Shown here one piece after another: positions 26,806 through 34,704 of a DNA stretch of 47,297 nt (positions are counted from its first letter, which is position 1; every line of letters starts with the position of its first letter). The stretch is from Thermodesulfobacteriota bacterium (GTDB taxonomy: Bacteria; Desulfobacterota; BSN033; UBA1163). The notes below the pieces were generated by a model, which saw only the letters and a list, made by a program, of their open reading frames with translations, was not told the origin of the DNA and did not search any database. The stretch lies in contig JASEHH010000017.1 of the NCBI GenBank assembly GCA_030017685.1, forward strand, positions 1-47,297, in the 5' to 3' direction. The translations under genes and the position numbers were made by a program.

Positions 26806-28635
26806 ATGGTTCCTTATCAGATAGACCAGGAATTGATCGAGTCGATCACGGTTAAATTAAAGGAGAAAGGGTGCGACCTTTCCCATGAAGAAGTAACCAC
26901 AATTGTCGGCCTGATCAAGGAGAAGACCCTCTTCCATCATATTGATCAGATCATTCATCAAGCGGATGCTATCCTCGAGATTAATCCCTCCCTTACGGAG
27001 AAGGAGATCCTCGAGGCCCTGGCCAGAAATGTCGTTGAATTCCTCGGTGCGGAAGCGGCCAGCATTCGAATCTATAATCCAAAAAGAGAGGAGATGGTCT
27101 CCTTCGGGTCCTATCCCGGCGAGGGCGAGGACCGTGAGGAAACGATTCCATTTGAAGATACCATAGCCGGGGATGTGGTCAAAAACCGCAGGAGTTACTT
27201 CATCTCCAGCATCTTAAAGGAGGAGAAGTATAAGAACAAGGAAAAGGTCCAAAAACATGGCATTCACTCGATGCTGGCTCTTCCAACCTCAATTCCTCGC
27301 TTCTCTCTGAAAGATTTGGATACGGAAGGATGTCTTCAGATCTATTTTAAAGAAGACGAAAAGATATTTACTCCACTGGAAGCCAGGATTGCGGAGATGC
27401 TGGCTAAAAGGGTGAGCTATGTCATTGCCCGCAAGCGGATCATGGGCCTCCAGAAGTTGAGTGTCACCAAAGACAAAATCGTGGAGCAGATCTTCCTGAA
27501 GCTCGGAAAGCGGGGAGGAGTCAAGATGAAGGAGGTCTTCAATCTGGTCATCCCTGAGCTGGTGGACATCATGAGGATCCAGCGATGCTCCCTCTTCTCC
27601 GTGGAGGAGGACCGCCGGCATGTGGTCCTGGAAGCAGGGTTTCCGGAGATCCAGCACGGGATCGGCAAGGTCCTCGAAGTGGCGAAGGAACCCTATATCC
27701 AGACCATCGTGAATCAGATAGGTCCATTCGGTGATTTTGAAAATGAGAAGATCTACCCGAACTATCTTCATATCCTCAATCCGCAGAGGAGCCATCTTCT
27801 TCCTCCGGACCTCAAACGGTTTCTCGAAATTCAACAGATTCATTCCGTGCTCTATATCCCGCTGAAGGTCAACGGGAAAGTTCAATATTTTTTAACCTTC
27901 GATGCACAGGCCCAGCACCCGGGATTTACGGATGAGGAGATCGAAATTTTTGCCCTCTTCGGCAAGGAGTTGATGAAGGGGTTGAGACTGGAGAAGATGG
28001 ATGACATCCTTCACGATTTTAAAAACCCGGCCATTGCTGCGGCCGGATTTGCCAAACGGGTTCAAAAGATACTGGCCGACGGAGAGTATCCTGTGAAGAA
28101 AGAGAAGGTCGATCAGGCGTTGGAGATCATCCTGAAAGAGACATCCCGCATTCAGGAGTTGGCCCTGACCCTCCATGGTGAGGGAAAGGAAGAGGTGGTG
28201 GACCTTGCGGAGAAATTAAAGAAGAGAGCGATGATCAACGAAGAGACCCTGATCGAGTTGAGACGGGAAAATATCCGGTTGTATGAAGGAGAATTAGAGT
28301 CTCCGTTATGGATTCGATGTTATCCCCTCCACATTGAGAGGGTCCTGGACAATCTTCTCAACAATGCTTCCAACGCCATACCCGAAGAGGGAGGAAACCT
28401 CTCCATCCGGTCTTATCGAAAGGATGAGTGGGCGGTCGCAGAGATTTCGAATACCGGTCAGATTTCCGAAGAAGATAAGGAGCGATACCTCCTTGGCGAA
28501 GGAAAGGGCAGGGGACTCCATATCACCACCCGCCTGGTCAAACGGATGGGAGGGAAGATGGTAATGGAATCCGGAGAAGGTCAGACGACTTTCCGGGTGA
28601 TGTTTCCTCTGGTCCTAAAAGAAGAAAAGGCGTAG
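26806..28635 (+). CDS. double-GAF cytosolic histidine kinase
   Basis: A 609-aa sensor kinase without membrane helices. A helical N-terminus (1-55) is followed by GAF domain 1 (about 55-210), a linker, GAF domain 2 (about 225-395), an H-box ILHDFKNPAIAAAGF (His403) and a HATPase domain with N-box VLDNLLNNASNAI (about 497-509) and glycine box GEGKGRGLHITTRLVKRMGG. The HDFKNP H-box is the type seen in small-molecule or phytochrome-like cytosolic kinases. No response regulator is adjacent, so this is an orphan. ATG at 26806. The last codons (KA, stop TAG) fall within a palindromic repeat. Confidence 0.88.
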   Translation: MVPYQIDQELIESITVKLKEKGCDLSHEEVTTIVGLIKEKTLFHHIDQIIHQADAILEINPSLTEKEILEALARNVVEFLGAEAASIRIYNPKREEMVSFGSYPGEGEDREETIPFEDTIAGDVVKNRRSYFISSILKEEKYKNKEKVQKHGIHSMLALPTSIPRFSLKDLDTEGCLQIYFKEDEKIFTPLEARIAEMLAKRVSYVIARKRIMGLQKLSVTKDKIVEQIFLKLGKRGGVKMKEVFNLVIPELVDIMRIQRCSLFSVEEDRRHVVLEAGFPEIQHGIGKVLEVAKEPYIQTIVNQIGPFGDFENEKIYPNYLHILNPQRSHLLPPDLKRFLEIQQIHSVLYIPLKVNGKVQYFLTFDAQAQHPGFTDEEIEIFALFGKELMKGLRLEKMDDILHDFKNPAIAAAGFAKRVQKILADGEYPVKKEKVDQALEIILKETSRIQELALTLHGEGKEEVVDLAEKLKKRAMINEETLIELRRENIRLYEGELESPLWIRCYPLHIERVLDNLLNNASNAIPEEGGNLSIRSYRKDEWAVAEISNTGQISEEDKERYLLGEGKGRGLHITTRLVKRMGGKMVMESGEGQTTFRVMFPLVLKEEKA

Positions 28636-28716
28636 CGCATAGGGCCAAGCGCATAGCGATTGGATGCTTTTAATTTTTATCCTATAACCTTTGTCGTTAC
28701 GCTATGCTCTATGCGG
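28628..28716. repeat. word palindrome after the double-GAF kinase
   Basis: GGCGTAGCGCATAGGGCCAA and AAGCGCATAGCG (28629-28658) face CGTTACGCTATGC and TCTATGCGG (28694-28715) in opposite orientation. The kinase stop codon is in the left arm and the start of the threonine-synthase-like gene is 10 bases beyond the right arm. Confidence 0.55.
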
Positions 28717-28725
28717 ACTCTGTAG

Positions 28726-29868
28726 ATGGAAAAATTCTACTGCCCTGAATGTGATCGTTCCTATTCCCTCAACACGACCCGATGGCGATGCGACTGTGGT
28801 TCCCCCCTTGATCTGGAATTTACGCCGGAGTTTTTCACTGAAAAGATCCTGAAAAGGGGTCCGAGCCTGTGGCGGTACAGGGAAGCCATTCCGATAAGGA
28901 AGGATCAATCGATTCTCTCCATGGGAGAAGGATTAACTCCTCTTGAAGAGATGGAGTTCGACGGTCACAGGGTATTGATAAAGATCGATTACCTCTTTCC
29001 GACAGGCTCCTACAAAGATCGTGGGGCCACCGTGCTCATCAGCAAGGCGAGGGAGCTGGGGGTAACGAAGGTGGTGGAGGATTCTTCAGGAAATGCCGGC
29101 TCCGCGATTGCGGCTTACTGTGCCAGGGCAGGGATCGGGTGTGATATTTATGTCCCGGAATCGACCTCTTCCGGGAAATTGGTCCAGATTCAAACATACA
29201 GGGCAAATTTGAAAAAGATCGAGGGTTCAAGGGAGGAGACAGCACGGGTGACGATGGAGGCGGCTAAGAAAACCTACTATGCCAGCCACTGCTGGAACCC
29301 CTACTTTCTCCATGGGACAAAGACCTTTGCGTTTGAGATATGGGAGCAGATGGGCTGGAAATCACCGGATACGCTTCTCCTTCCTGCTGGACATGGGACG
29401 CTTCTGCTGGGAGCCTACATCGGGTTCAGGGAGTTGAAAGAGGCGGGGAGGGTTAAAAAGATTCCAAGATTGGTGGGGATTCAATCAGCGGCCTGCGCCC
29501 CGCTTTTTCAGGGTTTTGCAAAAGGGTTGGACGAAGCTCCGGCCATCCTGAAGGGGGAGACGATGGCTGAGGGAATTGCCATTGCAGAGCCTGTCAGGGG
29601 AAAGCAGATCCTTAGAGCGATCCGGGAGACCGGCGGAGAGGTGCTGACCGTGACGGAGAAGGAGATCGGAGCCGCCTTCAAAGAGATGGGCCGAAGGGGC
29701 CACTTCATCGAACCCACTTCCGCGGCCACGATCGCCGGACTGAAGAAATACTTAAAAAGGAAAAGGGTGAAAGAGGTGATCGTATCGAGTCTGACGGGAA
29801 CAGGGTTGAAGGCCGTGGAAAAGGTATGCCACATGGAAAAGGTATGCCACTTGACAGCCACTCAATAG
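28726..29868 (+). CDS. threonine-synthase-like PLP enzyme with N-terminal zinc-ribbon
   Basis: A 380-aa fold-type-II PLP enzyme. The N-terminus has a Cys4 ribbon (C6, C9, C22, C24) as in ThrC relatives, Lys97 in GSYKDRGA is the PLP-binding lysine, and SSGNAGSAIAAYCARAG is the phosphate/substrate loop. These features fit the threonine synthase-like branch acting on O-phosphohomoserine, but related diaminopropionate and cysteate synthases share them. The C-terminus carries an 18-base tandem duplication, giving EKVCHM-EKVCHL, which looks like a recent slip. ATG at 28726 has no clear Shine-Dalgarno. Confidence 0.8.
   Translation: MEKFYCPECDRSYSLNTTRWRCDCGSPLDLEFTPEFFTEKILKRGPSLWRYREAIPIRKDQSILSMGEGLTPLEEMEFDGHRVLIKIDYLFPTGSYKDRGATVLISKARELGVTKVVEDSSGNAGSAIAAYCARAGIGCDIYVPESTSSGKLVQIQTYRANLKKIEGSREETARVTMEAAKKTYYASHCWNPYFLHGTKTFAFEIWEQMGWKSPDTLLLPAGHGTLLLGAYIGFRELKEAGRVKKIPRLVGIQSAACAPLFQGFAKGLDEAPAILKGETMAEGIAIAEPVRGKQILRAIRETGGEVLTVTEKEIGAAFKEMGRRGHFIEPTSAATIAGLKKYLKRKRVKEVIVSSLTGTGLKAVEKVCHMEKVCHLTATQ
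29816..29851 (+). repeat. 18-base tandem duplication inside the PLP-enzyme C-terminus
   Basis: TGGAAAAGGTATGCCACA is repeated once with one change in the last base, adding six residues in frame near the C-terminus. Confidence 0.75.
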
Positions 29869-29937
29869 CTGGTTAAATTATCTCCACCAAAATCTTTTTT
29901 AAAAGAGGCTTTAAGAATAGACCGAGGAGGTAGGGTT

Positions 29938-31155
29938 ATGGGTCGGATGAGAATGAAGCAGGGTTTGTTCTTTCTAATCGTTGTAATGTGTATTTCTCTT
30001 CTTTCTCCTGTTTTGATCTTTGCTGCGGAGGAGAAGGAGAAGAAGGACATGAGGCCGGAGCGTGGAATTACCGTCTACCCGGAGTTTTCTACGGTGTCCA
30101 TCGCAAAGGGAGAGACCGTTCGGATGGACTTGACTCTCGAAAATAAAGGCCGGGCAGATGAGACGATCGATCTAAAGGTCTCAACGGTTCCCAAGGGATG
30201 GAAGGCGACGATGAAGGGAGGGAGTTATCTCGTGGCCGGGCTGTATGTGGCCAATGGCAAATCGAGGAATCTGGCCCTGAGCCTGGAACCGGACAAATCC
30301 GTCGGGCCTGGAACCTATGTCTTCCAGTTTGACGCTGAAACTGCGGATGGGAAATTTATCTCCACCCATAAGTTAACGGTAAATGCTCAGGAGAGAATCC
30401 CCGGCGCAGATGACATCCAGATCACCACATCGTATCCCGTATTGAGAGGGCAGACCGATGCCCGGTTCGAATTTTCCCTCGAGGTGTTGAATAAGAGCGA
30501 AAGCGATCGAGCCTTTAACCTTGCCGCCATCGGGCCCGAGAAATGGGAGATCAACTTCAAACCCGCCTATGAGGCCAAACAGATTTCGAGCCTCCGGATG
30601 AAGGGAGGACAGAATCAGACAGTCGCTGTCGAGGTGTCGCCGCCCAGAGACGCAAAGTCAGGAGAATATCCTGTCCTGGTAAAGATCAGTTCGGGAGAGC
30701 AGAAGGCGGAGGCGAAGTTGATGGTAGTGCTCACCGGCATTTATAAACTGGATGCAGGAACACCCACTGGAATCCTGTCGCTGGAGACGATGGTGGGGAA
30801 ACCGGCGACCGTCTCTCTCTTCGTCAAGAATACAGGCTCCGCTGTCAACCGCAATGTCAGTTTCACCTCCTTTAAACCCGAAAACTGGGAGGTAAAGTTC
30901 AATCCCGAAAAGATCGAGGCAATAGAACCCAATGCGCTGAAACAGGTGGAAGTCACCATTACTCCAGCCAAGGAAGCGCTGGTGGGAGATTATTCCGTCG
31001 GATTGATGGTGGATGGCGAGAAGGGGAGCAGTAAAACCGTGGAGATGAGGACAACGGTGAGGGCTTCGACAGCCTGGGGATGGATCGGGATCGGAATCAT
31101 CATCTTTGTCATCGCAGGCTTGTGTGGTCTGTTCATCTGGTTAGGGAGGCGTTAA
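29938..31155 (+). CDS. exported NEW3-domain protein, anchored at the C-terminus
   Basis: The 405-aa protein has a signal peptide (about 1-29), three tandem beta-sandwich repeats of the NEW3/COG1470 type (about 42-150, 158-262, 273-375; each with a KGETVRMDLTLENKGRADET-like or PATVSLFVKNTGSAV-like strand) and a C-terminal membrane helix (about 379-402) followed by GRR. It is probably an extracytoplasmic protein held in the inner membrane. A strong GAGGAGGT precedes the ATG. The ABC ATPase gene starts one base after its stop, so the two work together; relatives of this trio are common but their substrate is unknown. Confidence 0.8.
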   Translation: MGRMRMKQGLFFLIVVMCISLLSPVLIFAAEEKEKKDMRPERGITVYPEFSTVSIAKGETVRMDLTLENKGRADETIDLKVSTVPKGWKATMKGGSYLVAGLYVANGKSRNLALSLEPDKSVGPGTYVFQFDAETADGKFISTHKLTVNAQERIPGADDIQITTSYPVLRGQTDARFEFSLEVLNKSESDRAFNLAAIGPEKWEINFKPAYEAKQISSLRMKGGQNQTVAVEVSPPRDAKSGEYPVLVKISSGEQKAEAKLMVVLTGIYKLDAGTPTGILSLETMVGKPATVSLFVKNTGSAVNRNVSFTSFKPENWEVKFNPEKIEAIEPNALKQVEVTITPAKEALVGDYSVGLMVDGEKGSSKTVEMRTTVRASTAWGWIGIGIIIFVIAGLCGLFIWLGRR

Positions 31156-31156
31156 G

Positions 31157-31909
31157 GTGAAAGGAGAAATTATCGTCGAAACCGAGGATTTGACAAAGAA
31201 GTACGGGCAGCGAACCGCAGTGGACCATCTCAACATCAAAATTGAAGAAGGAGAGGTCTTCGGATTCCTCGGTCCGAATGGAGCGGGCAAGACAACGACA
31301 CTGCTTATGTTTCTCGGCCTCACCGAACCGACCTCCGGAAGGGCGAAGGTCATCGGATTCGATCCGACCCGGGAACCCTTTAAGGTGAAGGAGAAAGTGG
31401 GTTACCTGCCTGAGAATGTCGGTTTCTATGATGATATGGATGCGAGGCAGAACCTCCGGTATATTGCAAAGTTAAACCGGATCTCCGGAGAGGTTTCGGA
31501 AAAGAGGATTGACTACTGGCTGGAGATGGTCGGCCTTTCAGATGAGTCAACAAAAAAGGTGGGCACCTTTTCGAAAGGAATGAGACAGCGACTCGGGATC
31601 GCAGAGGTATTGATCAAGGAACCGAAACTCGTTTTTCTCGATGAACCCACGATCGGCCTCGATCCCGATGGAACGAATCGGATGCTCGACCTCATCCATT
31701 CCCTGAGCCGGGAAAAGAATATCACTCTCTTTCTTTCCTCCCATCTGCTCGATCAGGTTCAGAGGATCTGTGACCGGGTGGGGATTATGATCAATGGGAA
31801 TCTGGTGGCGATCGGTCCCATTGAGGAGCTGGCCAAGAAGAAGCTGGGATTGGACCAGCAAGATTATACGCTCGAAGAGATCTATATGAAGTACTTTAAG
31901 GAGGCCTAA
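31157..31909 (+). CDS. ABC transporter ATP-binding protein
   Basis: A 250-aa ABC ATPase with Walker A GPNGAGKTT (about 39-47), signature FSKGMRQR (about 138-145), Walker B LVFLDEPTIGLDPDG and an H-loop LFLSSHLLD. It is of the ABC-2 drug/lipid/lantibiotic export class. GTG at 31157 follows GGGAGG. It lies one base after the NEW3 gene and one base before the permease gene, forming a tight three-gene operon. Confidence 0.94.
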   Translation: MKGEIIVETEDLTKKYGQRTAVDHLNIKIEEGEVFGFLGPNGAGKTTTLLMFLGLTEPTSGRAKVIGFDPTREPFKVKEKVGYLPENVGFYDDMDARQNLRYIAKLNRISGEVSEKRIDYWLEMVGLSDESTKKVGTFSKGMRQRLGIAEVLIKEPKLVFLDEPTIGLDPDGTNRMLDLIHSLSREKNITLFLSSHLLDQVQRICDRVGIMINGNLVAIGPIEELAKKKLGLDQQDYTLEEIYMKYFKEA

Positions 31910-31910
31910 A

Positions 31911-32876
31911 TTGTACGGGATCTTAACGATATTCAGGAAGGAGATGGGGGACCATTTCAACAGCCTGCGATTCCTCCTCATATCAGCCCTCATCGTGATG
32001 GTCGGTGTGATCATCACATCCATGGTGGGGATGGCGATCCGGGAGGAATTGAAAGGGATGGCCAAGCCCACGCTCATTTTTCTGCTCCTTTTCACTTCGA
32101 CAGGGAAACTCTTCTCCTTCGTTCAGTTCATCGGCTTTTTCGGCCCTCTCTTGGGCATCTTTTTAGGCTTTGATTCGATCAACCGGGAGCGGATTTCAAG
32201 AACTCTGTCGAAACTGGTCTCCCAGCCAATCTTTCGAGACTCGATCATCAATGCCAAATTTCTATCGGGTGTTGCGATCATTGCGATCATCCTGGTCGCC
32301 ACCGTCCTCCTCATCTCTGGCCTCGGCATCCGGTTGATCGGGGTGGTGCCGGGTGCGGAAGAGGTGTCGCGTCTGGTTATCTACGTCGTCATCAGCCTTC
32401 TCTACATCTCCTTCTGGCTGGGGATATCGATCCTCTTCTCCGTGATCTTCCGGAGCGCAGCCACCTCTGCCCTGGCGTCCCTGGCCATCTGGATCTTTTT
32501 TTCTTTCTTTGTGAGCCTGGGCGCAAGCGTTTTGTCTGATGCAGTTGCTCCCGTCAGCCAGACCGCTTCCGGGGTTGATGCGGAGATGCTGATGCGGCAT
32601 GAGCGGGTCCAGAGGCTCACCTCCCTGGTTTCTCCCATGACCCTCTACAGTGAAGCTACAACGACCATTCTCGATCCGATGCGAAAGACCACGAGGACAT
32701 TGGTTCTGATGGGGCCCCTGGAAAGGTTTTCCATGAGTCGGTTTCAGAGCCCTCTTCCCCTTCTGGAGAGCCTCTTTATCGTCATTCCCCATATTATTTC
32801 GATTGTGGCGATCACTCTTCTCTGTTTCGGTATCTGCTACTTCGTCTTTATGAGACAGGAGATCCGAACGGTCTGA
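31911..32876 (+). CDS. ABC-2 type permease
   Basis: A 321-aa membrane protein with about six helices, beginning IFRKEMGDHFNSLRFLLISALIVMVGV, with the cytosolic segment FDSINRERISRTLSKLVSQPIFRDSIINAKF that contacts the ATPase in ABC-2 exporters. A TTG start at 31911 is preceded by GGAGG at a suitable distance. It completes the NEW3-ATPase-permease operon; export of an envelope component is likely but the substrate is unknown. Confidence 0.88.
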   Translation: MYGILTIFRKEMGDHFNSLRFLLISALIVMVGVIITSMVGMAIREELKGMAKPTLIFLLLFTSTGKLFSFVQFIGFFGPLLGIFLGFDSINRERISRTLSKLVSQPIFRDSIINAKFLSGVAIIAIILVATVLLISGLGIRLIGVVPGAEEVSRLVIYVVISLLYISFWLGISILFSVIFRSAATSALASLAIWIFFSFFVSLGASVLSDAVAPVSQTASGVDAEMLMRHERVQRLTSLVSPMTLYSEATTTILDPMRKTTRTLVLMGPLERFSMSRFQSPLPLLESLFIVIPHIISIVAITLLCFGICYFVFMRQEIRTV

Positions 32877-33075
32877 GACAATAACCAAGCTCCAAGCACC
32901 AATAATCAAATAATGACCCAAATTCCAATGACCGAAATTTTCCTCCTCTCCCCTCTGGGGAGAGGATAAAGGTGAGGGGTGTTTCGATTAATTGGATATT
33001 GAAGAATTGGAATTTATTTGGAGCTTGCCTGCCTGCCGCAGGCAGGGAATTTGGTTATTGGAATTTAATAAGGAG
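32877..33075. repeat. word repeat with REP-like palindrome upstream of the MFS gene
   Basis: ATAACCAAGCTCCAAGCACC words (from 32880) reappear in opposite orientation around 33020-33068 (GGAGCTTG, then GGTTATTGGAATT), enclosing CCTGCCTGCCGCAGGCAGG (33028-33046). A short CCTCTCCCC/GGGGAGAGG hairpin lies at about 32946-32964. Confidence 0.55.
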
Positions 33076-33108
33076 AAAGATACCAAGAGAAAAGGATGCG
33101 AAGGAAGA

Positions 33109-34437
33109 GTGGACTCTAACCCTATAGGTGTTCAAAAGCGTGAGATCTTCGGCTGGGCCATGTATGATTTTGCAAATTCGGCCTTTGCCACCACGATTCT
33201 CGCTGTCATCTTCAATCACTATTTTGCCACGGTGGTTGCCGGAGGGGAGAGAGGCGTGGAACTCTTTGGATTCCGTCTCCACGGCGCCTCCTTCTTCACC
33301 TTCTCCGTCTCGCTCAGCATGGTAATCTCAGCCATCCTCGCTCCTTTTTTAGGCGCGGTGGCCGATGCCTCAGGCTCGAAGAAACGATTTCTCATGGCCT
33401 TCTGTTTTACCGCCATTGTCTTCACCGGCCTCCTCTATTTTGTTCAGGAAGGAAATTACTGGCGTGGGGCGATCTTCTTCATCATTGCCAATATCGGTTT
33501 TGCGGGAGGCAATGTCTATTACAACGCCTTCCTTCCTGAAATCTCGAACGATCAAAATATCGGCAGGATCTCAGGCCTCGGATGGGCATTGGGATATATC
33601 GGAGGCGGGGCTCTTCTTGCCATTAATCTGGTGATGTTGAAATATCCCGGAGTCATCGGGTTTCGGGAAGGGTCTTTTTCGGTTCAGGACTGTTTTTTCT
33701 CAGTTTCCCTGTGGTGGTTGGTTTTTTCCCTCCCTACTTTTTTTCTTCTGAAAGAGAGGGCGCAGAAGATCCCTCTTGCTCCCGGGAAGAGCTATTTCAG
33801 GGAAGGTTACATCCGTCTCCGGCATACCCTTGGCCGGATCAGGACCTTCAGGGAATTGACGAAGTTTCTTTTAGCCTATCTGATCTATAATGAAGGAATC
33901 GAAACAGTCATCGTTATGGCATCGATCTTTGGTGCTCAGGTGATAGGTATGGAGACCGTAGAGATCATCCTCTTCTTCCTGATGGTTCAGGGGATTGCCT
34001 TTTTCGGCTCCTTAGCCTTTGGTTTCCTGGCCGATGCAATAGGAAACAAGAGAACGGTGATGATCTCACTGGTCATCTGGTCTCTTATCGTGGTCTGGGC
34101 TTTCCAGTTGGGGGTCATCTGGGATCCCAAAACAGAATACTGGATACTGGGAATTTTAACAGGTATTGTGCTGGGTGGAAGTCAGGCAGCCTCCCGGTCT
34201 CTTCAGGGGGTTTTTACTCCCGATGAGAACAGCGCCGAATTCTTCGGTTTCTTTGCCGTCTCAGGCAAGTTTGCCTCTGTCTTCGGGCCTCTGATCTATG
34301 GAATCCTGATTGCCATCACCGGAAGCGTCCAGTCAGGCATCCTTTCGGTGCTTTTCTTTTTCATCGCCGGAGGAATCCTCCTGTGGACGGTCGATGAAAA
34401 GAAAGGAATGGAAGAGAAACAGAAACCAGTCCTTTAG
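33109..34437 (+). CDS. UMF1-type MFS transporter
   Basis: A 442-aa polytopic protein with about 12 helices, opening KREIFGWAMYDFANSAFATTILAV, the hallmark start of the UMF1/BtlA family (COG2270, UMF1 being an Atg22-type group) of major facilitator transporters. The GAVADASGSKKRFLM loop and the LADAIGNKRTVM loop fill the conserved inter-helix positions. The substrate is unknown. I start at GTG 33109, with AAGGA just upstream; the open frame reaches back through a palindromic repeat to TTG 32992, which is not protein-like. Confidence 0.85.
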   Translation: MDSNPIGVQKREIFGWAMYDFANSAFATTILAVIFNHYFATVVAGGERGVELFGFRLHGASFFTFSVSLSMVISAILAPFLGAVADASGSKKRFLMAFCFTAIVFTGLLYFVQEGNYWRGAIFFIIANIGFAGGNVYYNAFLPEISNDQNIGRISGLGWALGYIGGGALLAINLVMLKYPGVIGFREGSFSVQDCFFSVSLWWLVFSLPTFFLLKERAQKIPLAPGKSYFREGYIRLRHTLGRIRTFRELTKFLLAYLIYNEGIETVIVMASIFGAQVIGMETVEIILFFLMVQGIAFFGSLAFGFLADAIGNKRTVMISLVIWSLIVVWAFQLGVIWDPKTEYWILGILTGIVLGGSQAASRSLQGVFTPDENSAEFFGFFAVSGKFASVFGPLIYGILIAITGSVQSGILSVLFFFIAGGILLWTVDEKKGMEEKQKPVL

Positions 34438-34533
34438 GTTTATCAAAGATCCTCCCTCAAAGAGAGCTCTGGAAAACTACTTTTTGCTCTCTACATTTCT
34501 AATCTGTGCAATCGGTTCCTAATCAATGTAATC

Positions 34534-34563
34534 AGAGATTTCTGAACTTTTTCAGAAATCTCT
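34534..34563. repeat. perfect hairpin in the MFS-AlaX gap
   Basis: The 13-base arms AGAGATTTCTGAA and TTCAGAAATCTCT flank a 4-base loop. There is no following T-run, so a terminator role is uncertain. A second palindrome, TTCTTAACA-TAAT-TGTTAAGAA, lies at 34593-34614 and could be an operator. Confidence 0.6.
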
Positions 34564-34704
34564 CAAAATTCCCTTGAAAAATCATTCTTAATTTCTTAAC
34601 ATAATTGTTAAGAATCATGGAACAATATGGGTCGTACTTTTCCTCCATTCCCTGAAAATAAACCTCTCCCCTTTGCCTGAGCGATCCATTCAGGAGTTAT
34701 TCCT

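Noticed and set aside
27289-27885. 198-codon open frame on the minus strand
   Set aside because: Antisense shadow of the double-GAF kinase; no domain.
32992-33108. N-terminal extension of the MFS transporter
   Set aside because: It would translate a REP-like palindrome; the GTG at 33109 gives the family start.
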